A stretch of DNA of 22,500 nucleotides, from NCBI RefSeq assembly GCF_964340395.1, contig NC_135568.1, positions 9,314,276 to 9,336,775 of the forward strand, in the 5' to 3' direction. Below the pieces are notes generated by a model. It made no database searches. It worked only from the letters and a program-made list of their open reading frames with translations, and was not told where the DNA came from. How positions within the stretch are numbered: the stretch's first letter is position 1; every line of letters begins with the position of its first letter. Below are positions 8,642 through 17,442 of the stretch, one piece after another. The DNA comes from Glandiceps talaboti. Lineage: Eukaryota; Hemichordata; Enteropneusta; Spengelidae. A program made the position numbers and the translations under genes.

Positions 8642-11600
8642 TACACACACACACACACAACACACTGATAGAGAGGGGGCATGTCGATCTGGCGTGGGTT
8701 GTTCTTGAGTTTATAGGCATTCATAGATAATGTATCATCAACCATGTAACCTCAACACTTACTTTATAATAACAATACCAGTCACCACAGCAGCGACGAA
8801 AACCAATGTAGTAATAATCATTGCATAGTGAAGTGGTAAACGATCAACTCTGAGTTTTCCAAGTCCACTACCAATACCATAGTCAGTGCTTGATTGGTCG
8901 GTCGTCTGAACAACTGGTTTGACCGTCACTTGACGTCCTTTTGTGGTGCGGTGTATCGTCGTAGGTGGCGCTTCAGTATTGCCTGGAAGATGAAGACGAC
9001 AGAAGTTGGACAATGTTAATAATAAAGTTAATGTTGTCCTGTTTAATGTCGAGGAGATATTACCTTGTGTATTGAATAGTCAATCAGCAATCGGTTTGTT
9101 AGTTAATGAATCATTAATTCATTCATTCATTCATTCATTCATTCATTCAGTCATCAGTCAGTCAGTCATTCAGCCAACCAGCTAGCCAGCCAACCAACCA
9201 ACCAGCTAACCAGCCAACCAACCAACCAACCAACCAACCAACCAACCAACCAACCAACCAACCAACCAACCAGCCAACCAACCAACCGACCGACCGACCA
9301 ACCGACCAACCAACCAACCAACCAACCAACCAACCAACCAACCAACCAACCAACCAACCAACCAACCAACCAACCGTGTCATTTGACAATCAACTCATAA
9401 ATTTTTTTTACCGGGCCCGCTTATTAAAACATTACCCCACCAATGCACCACAATTAAGTTCCTGCCAAGCGTACAAACCGTGACGTCACGATAGGGAGTG
9501 ACACATGTGATGTCACTCCGCGTTTGGAGAATATCAAATGACGAACTAAACATAATAAGAGCCAAACTACATATAAATTATCAACATTATCAAAATAAAT
9601 GTATAATTGAGAAAACTAGTTGATATTCAATTAACTATATTACCTGAATTTCCGCCACACTCGAATGGTAGTTCTCCTGCCATCCCGTCAACTACTGGAC
9701 CAAATCGTATACACACATAGTCATTCGATCTATCATAATCCGTATATCGTTCTTCGTTATGAATTACCAAGATACATAGATATCGAAAGTTTTTACAGTC
9801 AATATCTGTAGAAATTGTGATATTTATGTCAAATACTGGAAGAGTTACGATAAAATGCGAACCAACTTCATGGTGAAATAGTTTGTTTACACCGTACTGT
9901 TCACGTTTTATAACTGCATCGTATAATTGGTCAGACCCAGTAAGGTATACTTTGATCCCGAAATTATGGATTCCAGGTGGTGCTGTTTGTAGATGTATTC
10001 CTCCGTAATTAGTTACACTGAGTTGAACTGTCAGGTCAGTGTTTTGTCCAAGGTCGTAGTTCAAAGGTTGTGGAGCCATTACCAAAAGCTTGATGGCAGC
10101 TATGTCTGTAAAGAAGATGACGTGACATTCAATTAAAAAAGTGAACAGTATAGAATAAACGTTCTTAGGTTCTGTCTCCGCATATGCATTCTACATAAAT
10201 ACATTTGCATTTTAAACCATAATAATAATAATAATAATGGTAGTGGTTTTTATATAGAGCTTTCCAAACTTTGTGCGCAAAGCGCTTTACAATTATTACC
10301 CCTGGCATAGATCTCTAGCGGCACAATGGCCCTTTATATACAATCCATACAATCCATTACACCATTTTAAAAGCGCATAAGATTAAAGCATTCACATTGC
10401 AACTTCTATCCTACCAGGTCCTTAATTATACAGCTGGGTTGACTGAGGTACAGTCGAGGTTCAAATCTTGCCCAACGACTTTAGCACTCAGAAACAAACG
10501 ACTCGAACCTGCAACCTGCATATTCCAAGCCTGCCACTGTAACTGTTTGATTTCGCCTATAATTAATGACTCAATAGCCATTTAATAGACGTGTATGTAT
10601 GTATGTATGTATGTATGTATGTATGTATGTATGTATGTATGTATGTATGTATGTATGTATGTATGTATGTATGTATGTATGTATGTATGTATGTATGTAT
10701 GTATGTATGTATGTATGTATGTATGTATGTATGTATGTATGTATGTATGTATGCATGTATGCATGTATGTATGTATGTATGTATGTATGTATGTATGTAT
10801 GTATGTATGTATGTATGTATGTATGTGACAGTCCAATTATATTGTACATTGTATTGTGATTTGTGGTGATGTTCATAAGGACCAGGATAAAGACACTGCT
10901 TCCATAATTATTTAGTATACAATGTGTGTATTAAGATTATAGCGTACATCTAATCTCAGCTGCGATGTATAGAATATTCTCATTGTGGTGGTTACGTTCA
11001 GAAATTCATCACATTGTATAATGAATGCTAAAGGCAAAACTACCCTGTATAAACAGAAATAGAAGTGCGCTCTCACCTATATAGCACTGGAATAGTCCTG
11101 CTTTGCCTTCTTCTTTTGGTCCAAACTGAAGGCACACGTCATTGTTATCTGCTGTGACGTCATCATACACACGTACGTCATCGTTATGCAAAGTGACGAT
11201 AAAACAAATATGGGTGATGGATGAACAATTTACATAAGGTATAGTAATATCGGTTGAAAAGGAAAACGTTAGACCGTTCCCATTTCGTAGTTGCCGTTGG
11301 AGCTGTGTGATGGAGATATCAATGTTTGGTTGTTCCATTTTCGTTGTTGCATCCTCGAGATTGTCCGAGTCTGTCAAAAATACCGCGATGTCGAAGTTGA
11401 TGTTCGAGCCTGTTACGTCAGCAATGTTTCCTGGTCCCTGATTGGTTACATCTAATGTGACGTCAATGGATGTAGGATCGTCAAATTGGTAAATGCCATC
11501 GTCATCATTGGGAGAAAATGTCAAATCATCAGTGGATAAATCTGAAAGAATACAAACAAACAAAACAAACAAACAAATCGATTTGAAATTAATTCTTCTA

Positions 11601-14098
11601 TAAATTCAGTCAACTCAGTGTTTCATTTTATTTTTTTTGCCAATGAATGTTCACCGCGCGTGTAATATAATTTATGATGATGCAGTCACACAGTTTGTAC
11701 AAATATTTCTACTAAATATGATAATTATGTAACCTGAAATTGATTAAATGATGACTTGGCGGGTTATCCAATTCGTCAACATTTCATATCGAAAGCTAAG
11801 TAAGCCTCCAGTATTATACTTTCATACCACCACACAATCAAAGAATTAGTAATTTTCACAAAACTTTCTTTAATATTAAAATGATCATGGGGACACTTGA
11901 GTATTTTTAACGATAATTTCAAAGTAAACTTTGTTCATTGTGTTAATCGATGTCGATGGAGTTACCTGACAATGTGATATGTGATCCGTTACTATGACTT
12001 TAGACCAATATCAATCTGATTAAAATCCGATGTAGTGTACACGTCGCAATTTCTTTTTGGCTGTTACGTTTGCTGTCGTTTGTTCTTTTGTGAGCGCTCG
12101 TTACATACATCTGGCTACTCGACTTGTAAGTACGAGATTGGGCTCGGGAAACACATGGTGCTGTGTCAGATGTATGTATCGAGCGCTCACAAAAAGAACA
12201 AACAACAGTAAACGTAACAGCCAAAAATAAATCGCGACATGTACTCTACATCGGATTTTAATCAGATTGGACCAATGCATGATATATAGGGTGGTTCGAC
12301 TTGGAGCCTGTAACAGGAGAATTCAGAACGTGTTCCCCAGGTACGCAAACTATATCTTGAAACAATGATAAAAAAAACAGCCTAACTACTTTTAAAGCCA
12401 CAGTTATCCACAAATTATGGCAACTACTGATCGCTTACCTAGACTGACGTCACAGGTGAAAGTGCCAGCTTTCCCATCATTCACTGCGCCAAAGGCCAGG
12501 CAGGTGAAGTCGTTTGTTGAATTCGTATCGTTGTACCTGTCAACGTTGTGATCTAACAGTACACATAGATGACTGATCGCTTGGCATTCGTTCTTATTTG
12601 TTGGAATTTTAACATAGATTGGAAATTCGGGCAGTGTTACCGATGCTTTGCCGACGATTTGTTGGTCAAATTGAGTACTTATTTCTTGTTGTTTGATCTT
12701 AAATGATGCAGAATCAAAATCAGCGCTGTTTGTTAAAAATATTTTGGGTTTGAAATTGTAATCATTTACATCTTCTACCATTATGCCGCCATTGTTGGCT
12801 GCTGTGAGTTCAACCAAGGTGGTTTTACTAAACCCGGGGTCATAGGTCACAGGTCCCGAAGATTTCACCACAAAGTTTTCGGCAGCAATGTCTGAAACGG
12901 AAAGAGTAGTTCTTGTTTTAAAATTTTCATTTTCAGCTAACTAAGCAAAGATAACGTTCGTGAAAATAAAATTTAAATAAAGATATTTCTAAAAATGTTA
13001 ACATGAGCGCTAAAAATGTGTATGCAGTATTGTCAACGAGATCACTGTCAATTGTAGTAGTCCCGTCTAGAATGTGACGCTTGTCTTAAAATAACTAGTA
13101 AAGAACGTGAGTTGATGACTGATGTTCCATTTTAGAAATAACGTCTGCAAGACTAAGACAAAAGCTAGGTGTGAATCGCTTCAAAACTTCATTCCAAAAA
13201 GGTAACTGTATCACGTCGTCGTAAACCACAGCCTCTTTTACGGCACCGTCCAAGACTCACCGTCAAATATATGACAAATAAAGTGAGCGAAAAAGTTTTA
13301 GACAAACATAAGGATATTTTCAGCTCTGAGTAAAAATAGTGGTTTGCGATTTTCAATACCTTACCTGTAAAGCAATCTATGTAGTGTTGTATATCTGCGC
13401 ATGTGTCGGAAGAATCTGGCACTGTATCCGTGTAAAGACTTGAATCATCAATATTCAGTTTTATACACAGGTGAGTGATAACGTCACAGTATTCAGCAGG
13501 TAGGATGACGTCAGTTGGTGAGATGGTGAATGGAACGGTGGCACCGTTTCCAAGGCTTTGCTTTGATTGGTCGACGGCAAGTCTGAAGTCAGCCAAGGGA
13601 ATTCTAATAGTAGCGTTTTCGAGATTGCCGTTGTTTGTGAGGAAGGCATCCAACTCAAAGTTTATGGCAGGATCCGTCGCTGCTGGAATACTACCAGGAC
13701 CGTTATTGGTTATCACAAATGTTAGACTTGTTGGTGAACGAACATCTACAGGGAGCGCACCACTAGAGGGCGTAACGACGAGATTGGTAGCGACAATATC
13801 TGAAGGAAGACAAAGTAGATAACAAAATGTAATTCAGTAAAGTTTGGAGATTTTGAAGCTGTACATGTAATCAATTTATGCAATTTTGAACACTAGGACG
13901 CATCTACAATTTACGACGATAACGATGACGATGATGATGATGTTGCAATTGGTGGTTGCAGTGGTGGTGGTGGTGATGGTGGTGGTGGTGGTGGTGGTGG
14001 TGGTGGTGGTGGTGGTGGTGGTGGTGGTGATGATGAGACACCATCACGACCATCTCCTCCTCCTCCTCCTCCTCCTCCTCCTCCTCCTCATCATCATC

Positions 14099-14130
<32 letters not shown>

Positions 14131-16209
14131 CGTCATCATCATCATCATCACCACCACCACCACCACCACCACCACCACCACCACCACCACCACCACCACC
14201 ACCACCACCACCACCATCATCATGATGATCATCTAGGTAATGAAGGTGGTGATAAATGTGATGGTGGTTGGGGTTGTGATGAGGATGGTTGTGGTGGTAA
14301 TGGCAGTGGTTAGTCCCTTTTACGTGAATGAATGGTGTTTACCAATATGTTGTACTTTAGAAGAATCAATATGAAATGTACATACCTACATCTAGCTCGG
14401 GACAAGTTTTGTTTCCAGCACCACTGTCATCGAATGGTAAACAAATATAGTTATTACTTAGGTTAATATCTGTATATGGTAATCCATTTCTTGGCATAAC
14501 CTTCAGGCAAACACTCTCAAACGCTTCACATCGACTTGTTGACGCCGGCAACGTTACCGTAGCAACAAGCGATGAAATGTCGATGGGAAAGCCGAATATC
14601 AACTCTTTTCTGAGGTTGGTCGCTGAAGATGTGACGACCGTGAATGGAACAGAATCCGACATGGCAGTCATGTCGGACAGGTGGTCGGACACGAAGAATT
14701 GAAATTCGTAGTTGTCATGGTTATCAGATGCAGGTATGGATCCACTGCCGAGATTTGTTAATGACGTATCCATGGTGATTGTTGTAGGGACAGCAATGTC
14801 GTATAGAAAAGAAGTCGGGTTTCGAACAACGAATGACACCATTGCTATGTCTGCCAAGCAAAGAGAATATAAGATTAATAGCTTAATAGTCTTGGCTACC
14901 CAGACTCTTACCGGGGGGGGAGGCTCTAAGCTTCTACGAGACCACCCAGACGAGATCTCGCTTATGGAGGGCTCGCAGGCAAAGCCCCCAGCAGCGTAAG
15001 TCTGGGTAACCGAGACTACTAACTTGATGATGATATCGTCAGAACCGTTCAAAACTTTTTTTCCTGTGTAGTTTATCCTTTCTACACTGTAAATCTTATG
15101 CATTCCGTTATAATTTCAAACTAAATCCTCAAAAACTGAAAACAAGAATCTTTCTGTAAAAGTCAAGATTAAACAGAAATGGATTTGTCAACTGTTCACA
15201 TTTATATGTTTGGACGGTCACGTGTATTAGAAAAAACGCGCACGCCGGCCACCTATGGTACGGTCGCTTTTAAAGTTTACATAATTTCCTGCAGTCTAGC
15301 CTATCCGTACTGTAGTATCAAAAATAAAACTTGTGTGACATGAGGAGATGTCGGCAACATCTGATTAAATTTACTGTAAAAAGTACGATTTGATTATCTG
15401 TACATGTTCTGCACCTACCTGTTCCATTGGTTGGGCAGCCAAGTTTTATACCCGCTCCTCCATCGGTCACAGATTTCAATTCCAAGCAGACTTCTTCATC
15501 ACCATACCCCCGAACCTCGAACTCATCCCGAAGTAACGTTATTTCAACACACAGGTGAGTGACACGTTGACATAAGTCACTATCTAAGGGAACTATAACT
15601 TCACCCGTGAACGAGGGTAAAGTCAACGTCTCATTTGGCACCAAAGTGTTGTCAAATTTGACGTTGTTGTCATTTTGTAAGATATTGAAGGTAGATGATG
15701 CCAGTGTAGCGCCATCAGTGAGGTAAAGTTGAGGAGCGAAGTTATATTGACCGGTCGAAGGTGTAGGAACACTGTGATATCCGTTGTTCTTTATTTCGGC
15801 TTCTATTGTCAAGGTTGAGGGCGCCCCAGGCAAATGAGTCAATGACGTCGGGCCCAAGACAGTCGCTCTTATTGTCTGTATGTCTGGAAAATATAATTGA
15901 AATATGTTTAAAAAAATAGCAATAACCACCTGTTGATTTTTTTTATATTTCGAAACAACAAAGAAATCAAATACGTTTCCTTATAAAAATATCACATACA
16001 TACATACATACATACATACATACATACATACATACATACATACATACATACATACATACATACATACATACATACATACATACATACGTACGTACATACA
16101 TACATGCATACGTACATACATACATACATACATACATACGTACATACATACATACATACATACATACATACATACATACATACATACATACATACATGCA
16201 TACGCGAAA

Positions 16210-16270
<61 letters not shown>

Positions 16271-17442
16271 GAACACAAATAAGCCCATTTTATATGCACT
16301 GTGTGTATTTTACATGTATTTCATTTCAGTTGTAATTCTAGTCTATTCTATTCGATTCTATTACATTCTATTATATTCGATATCATATTGTATTCTGTTA
16401 TTTCCTTGTCAATCTTACTCCGTTCCCTGTTTTCTTAATATAATATAATATAATACAATATAGTGTAATGTAATGTAATGTAATGTAATGTAATGTAATG
16501 TAATGTAATGTAATGTAATGTAATGTAATGTAATGTAATGTAATGTAATGTAATCTCACCATACAAAAAGAATGAAATGCTACTTACCAATATAACACTC
16601 AATTTCTCCAATATAACTTTGACTGCGTGGTCCATATTTTGCACATTTGATATTGTTATTCATATTGCTGTCCACGTACTGTGACGGATCAATAAACAAT
16701 AACTCCAGACACAGATACTCAACGAGTTCGCAATTTTCCGATGGAATTTTCATGGTTGCGTCGACATCAGTACCACCCAGGGTATGCCCAACTAAAATTT
16801 CCGATTGAAACAGATTGACCATAAACGCACTTAACGGCGCATGTCCCATTTCTCGCCAGAATGTCGGCGTTGCAGTTCCCGGATTTCCAATGTCAGACAG
16901 GTAGACCTTGATGCCCAAATTGCGGCGTTGGCTGCCACTGATTGCTGTCACGACTCCCGGTCCGTTGTTTTTAAAGTTTACAGTTGGTAGTACAGGAACT
17001 TCTTGATCTAAGGGTAACTTGTCTAACAAACCATCCACCACGAAATACGTCATTTCAATGTCTGAAAATTTCAAAACAGGAACATTGCCGTTACAAATTA
17101 AAATTTCAGTTGAATGTTTTAAAATATCGCTGGAAAATATATGATCTTTGCATATCAATAAGAAAATTAATAATAGTACCATTTATAGGGAGACTAGTAA
17201 TTTTCTGAATTTTTTTCAAAAAATACTTTTTAGTTAACGCTCAAAAAACAAACACTTGAAACCTTTAAGATGAAGAATAATCATGTATAACTTCTTTTGT
17301 AAATTTAACAAAACCACTTTAAAATGAGAAATACTAAATTGGGCATCTTACCTGTGGTGACGATGGCAAAGCATGTGTTGTGGATTAGACAATATAAGAA
17401 TGAAATAATGAATGCACGTTTGTATCCGCGTGGGGGCGCCAT
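8097..17442 (-). CDS. Ten-exon gene: secreted-type ectodomain of seven tandem CARDB-like domains plus TM
   Basis: This is my assembled gene model; exon coordinates are given in separate entries. Joined coding length is 3702 nt, giving 1233 residues: signal peptide, seven domains of 145-158 residues, Thr-rich stalk, one TM helix and a basic tail. Exons 1-8 all end in phase 1 with a terminal G that completes Asp (G|AC or G|AT) or Gly at the next junction, so the frame holds throughout. The domains share D-[IL] at the start, N-x-G after a hydrophobic strand, [FY]-L-[TS]-[DN] or similar, C-x6-C, then usually Y-x-D-x4-N-N-x2-C and a last Cys. The layout of strands resembles the CARDB Ig-like fold, which is inference from pattern and not from a search. 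A cell-surface adhesion or ligand-binding role is likely for this architecture. I do not recognise a named orthologue. The weakest parts are the last exon and the fold assignment. Confidence 0.75.
8586..8666. repeat. (CA)n microsatellite in intron 9
   Basis: A CA dinucleotide tract with short interruptions near 8636-8643. Cys/Val-rich open frames over it are artefacts. Confidence 0.95.
8763..8982 (-). CDS. Exon 9: Thr-rich stalk and transmembrane helix
   Basis: The acceptor is CATCTTCCAG|GC and the donor AAA|GTAAGT, a full consensus match. The first codon is completed as Gly by the G ending exon 8. About 50 residues rich in Thr, Pro and Ser follow (candidate O-glycosylated stalk). The hydrophobic segment [20 protein letters not shown] then runs to the end of the exon. 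Genomic readthrough would give one Lys and a TAA that overlaps the donor, so unspliced RNA would encode a tail-less form. Confidence 0.85.
9117..9375. repeat. (ATTC)n, (GTCA)n and (CCAA)n tracts in intron 8
   Basis: ATTC repeats at 9117-9149 pass into a short GTCA stretch, then about 200 bp of CCAA units with scattered CAGC and CCGA variants (9173-9375). In the gene's transcript this reads as GGUU repeats. Gly/Trp/Leu/Val open frames here are artefacts. Confidence 0.95.
9644..10105 (-). CDS. Exon 8: domain 7 of the tandem array
   Basis: The acceptor is CTTCTTTACAG|ACATAG and the donor TCAG|GTAATA, 462 nt, phase 1 at both ends. The domain begins DIAAIKLLV and has VTNYGG and KVYLTGSD. It keeps all four Cys: C-x6-C (CKNFRYLC), NDYVC and FEC, with the [10 protein letters not shown] linker between the last two. 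It is the membrane-proximal domain and joins the stalk exon directly. Confidence 0.9.
10218..10550 (+). repeat. Composite dispersed repeat in intron 7
   Basis: An AAT microsatellite (10220-10239) leads into a segment containing TTTATATAGAG and AAAGCGCTTTACAAT. It then has AGCTGGGTTGACTGAG (10432-10447) and a segment with CCCAACGACTT and GACTCGAACC. The 10432-10482 part has a diverged minus-strand relative at 22011-22061, which shows it is dispersed. From memory, similar CGCTTTACA-containing repeats are frequent in marine animal genomes. I cannot place it in a named family. Confidence 0.6.
10591..10826. repeat. (GTAT)n microsatellite in intron 7
   Basis: About 59 near-perfect tetranucleotide units, with two GCAT variants near 10753-10763. 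It reads as (AUAC)n in the gene's transcript. The Tyr/Cys/Met/Val and Ile/His/Thr/Tyr frames here are artefacts. Confidence 0.97.
11077..11541 (-). CDS. Exon 7: domain 6 of the tandem array
   Basis: The acceptor is TATTCTTTCAG|ATTT and the donor ATAG|GTGAGA, 465 nt, phase 1 at both ends. The domain begins DLSTDDLTF, with VTNQGPGNI and [13 protein letters not shown], a strand layout close to CARDB domains. All four Cys are present: [13 protein letters not shown] and FQC, with [10 protein letters not shown] between the last two. It is Asp-rich, which might suit cation binding (inference). Confidence 0.9.
12003..12278. mobile_element. MULE-like foldback element (copy 2) in intron 6
   Basis: Long inverted repeats at 12012-12113 and 12167-12269 (102/103 bp, roughly 92% identical with one indel) enclose only 53 bp. 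The outer ends are CAATCTGATTAAAATCCGATGTAG, shared with the element at 6303-6485, but inner sequence is different. Flanks are GACCAATAT (12003-12011) and GACCAATGC (12270-12278), a 9-bp target duplication with two changes. The 74-codon open frame over it is not a gene. Confidence 0.8.
12439..12891 (-). CDS. Exon 6: domain 5 of the tandem array
   Basis: The acceptor is TTCCGTTTCAG|ACATTG and the donor CTAG|GTAAGC, 453 nt, phase 1 at both ends. The domain begins [10 protein letters not shown] and has [14 protein letters not shown] and TLPEF. Its four Cys are in [13 protein letters not shown] and FTC, with [10 protein letters not shown] between the last two. NDTNST carries N-glycosylation sequons. 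Confidence 0.9.
13365..13799 (-). CDS. Exon 5: domain 4 of the tandem array, shortest repeat
   Basis: The acceptor is TCTTCCTTCAG|ATATTG and the donor ACAG|GTAAGG, 435 nt, phase 1 at both ends. The domain begins [14 protein letters not shown] and has [25 protein letters not shown] and CDVITHLC. The third Cys follows SSDT where neighbours have NN-x-x, and only eight residues separate it from the last Cys ([10 protein letters not shown]). The FG...GKAG linker seen in domains 5-7 is missing. Confidence 0.88.
13930..14231. repeat. Compound triplet array with self-complementary arms, intron 4
   Basis: In order on the plus strand: GAT units (13923-13943), GGT/GTG units (about 13960-14030), CTC units (14053-14088), ATC/CAT units (14089-14149), CAC/ACC units (14150-14215), then CAT. 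The GGT arm and the ACC arm are reverse complements, as are the outer GAT and ATC ends. Homopolymeric Val, Thr, Ile, Leu and Arg frames here are artefacts. Confidence 0.93.
14386..14850 (-). CDS. Exon 4: domain 3 of the tandem array
   Basis: The acceptor is TTTGCTTGGCAG|ACATAG and the donor GTAG|GTATGT, 465 nt, phase 1 at both ends. The domain begins [12 protein letters not shown] and has [22 protein letters not shown] and CEAFESVC. It also has [15 protein letters not shown], a clear match to the array's Y-x-D...NN-x-x-C motif. The linker to the last Cys is shortened (12 residues, including an NKT glycosylation sequon). Open sequence upstream to 15103 is intronic and is excluded by the acceptor. 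Confidence 0.9.
14887..15018. mobile_element. Small inverted-repeat element (MITE-like) in intron 3
   Basis: Ends TAGTCTTGGCTACCCAGACT (14887-14906) and the reverse complement of 14999-15018 match at 18 of 20 positions. TTAA/CTAA sequence flanks them, compatible with a TA or TTA-type target site. The 132-bp body has no coding capacity and carries the 10-bp palindrome CGAGATCTCG. It sits about 37 bp from the domain 3 acceptor. Family not recognised. Confidence 0.7.
15419..15883 (-). CDS. Exon 3: domain 2 of the tandem array
   Basis: The acceptor is TATATTTTCCAG|ACATAC and the donor ACAG|GTAGGT, 465 nt, phase 1 at both ends. The domain begins [12 protein letters not shown] and has [23 protein letters not shown] and CQRVTHLC. 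The Y-x-D...NN motif is degenerate (GYGDEEVC). The linker TDGGAG before the last Cys is partly kept. PNETL and TNGTG are glycosylation sequons. Confidence 0.9.
15995..16265. repeat. (CATA)n and (TA)n microsatellites in intron 2
   Basis: Around 52 CATA units (15995-16202) with CGTA and CATG variants, then an AT dinucleotide tract (16214-16265). In the gene's transcript the first reads (UAUG)n, the complement of the intron 7 tract. Confidence 0.96.
16335..16554. repeat. Pentanucleotide repeats in intron 2
   Basis: A degenerate ATTCT-type stretch (16335-16381) is followed by TAATA units grading into about 20 perfect TAATG units (16436-16554). The array ends some 30 bp before the domain 1 donor. 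Confidence 0.93.
16588..17061 (-). CDS. Exon 2: domain 1 of the tandem array
   Basis: The acceptor is AAATTTTCAG|ACATTG and the donor ATTG|GTAAGT, 474 nt, phase 1 at both ends. The domain begins [11 protein letters not shown] and has [43 protein letters not shown] and IEC. At 158 residues it is the longest and N-terminal repeat. Its last Cys is followed by YIG, as in domain 6, which hints that these two share recent ancestry (inference). Confidence 0.9.
17352..17442 (-). CDS. Exon 1: start codon and signal peptide
   Basis: ATG at 17442-17440 in a good Kozak context (AAAATGG), with an in-frame TAA 21 nt upstream. Thirty codons follow. They give a basic n-region (MAPPRGYKR), a hydrophobic core ([11 protein letters not shown]) and a polar c-region ending CFA, a plausible cleavage site. 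The donor ACAG|GTAAGA leaves phase 1, so the G joins AC of exon 2 to make Asp, the same junction used before every other domain. Confidence 0.85.

Noticed and set aside
9162-9389. Gly-Trp-Leu-Val repeat protein on the minus strand
   Set aside because: Translation of the CCAA tract in intron 8; overlapping frames read equally well, typical of a microsatellite.
10499-10508. tRNA gene suggested by a B-box-like GGTTCGAGTC on the minus strand
   Set aside because: No matching A box at tRNA spacing and no cloverleaf; better explained as part of a dispersed repeat.
10582-10876. Several open frames of 60-100 codons over the GTAT tract, and the like at 15967-16299
   Set aside because: They are periodic translations of a tetranucleotide repeat, open in all frames, with no unique sequence or splice support.
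13886-14236. Open frames rich in Val, Thr, Leu, Ile or Arg
   Set aside because: Direct products of the triplet arrays inside intron 4.
14851-15103. Extending the domain 3 exon upstream to the Met near 15103
   Set aside because: The strong acceptor at 14850 restores the same Asp junction as the other six domains, and the upstream part includes the inverted-repeat element.
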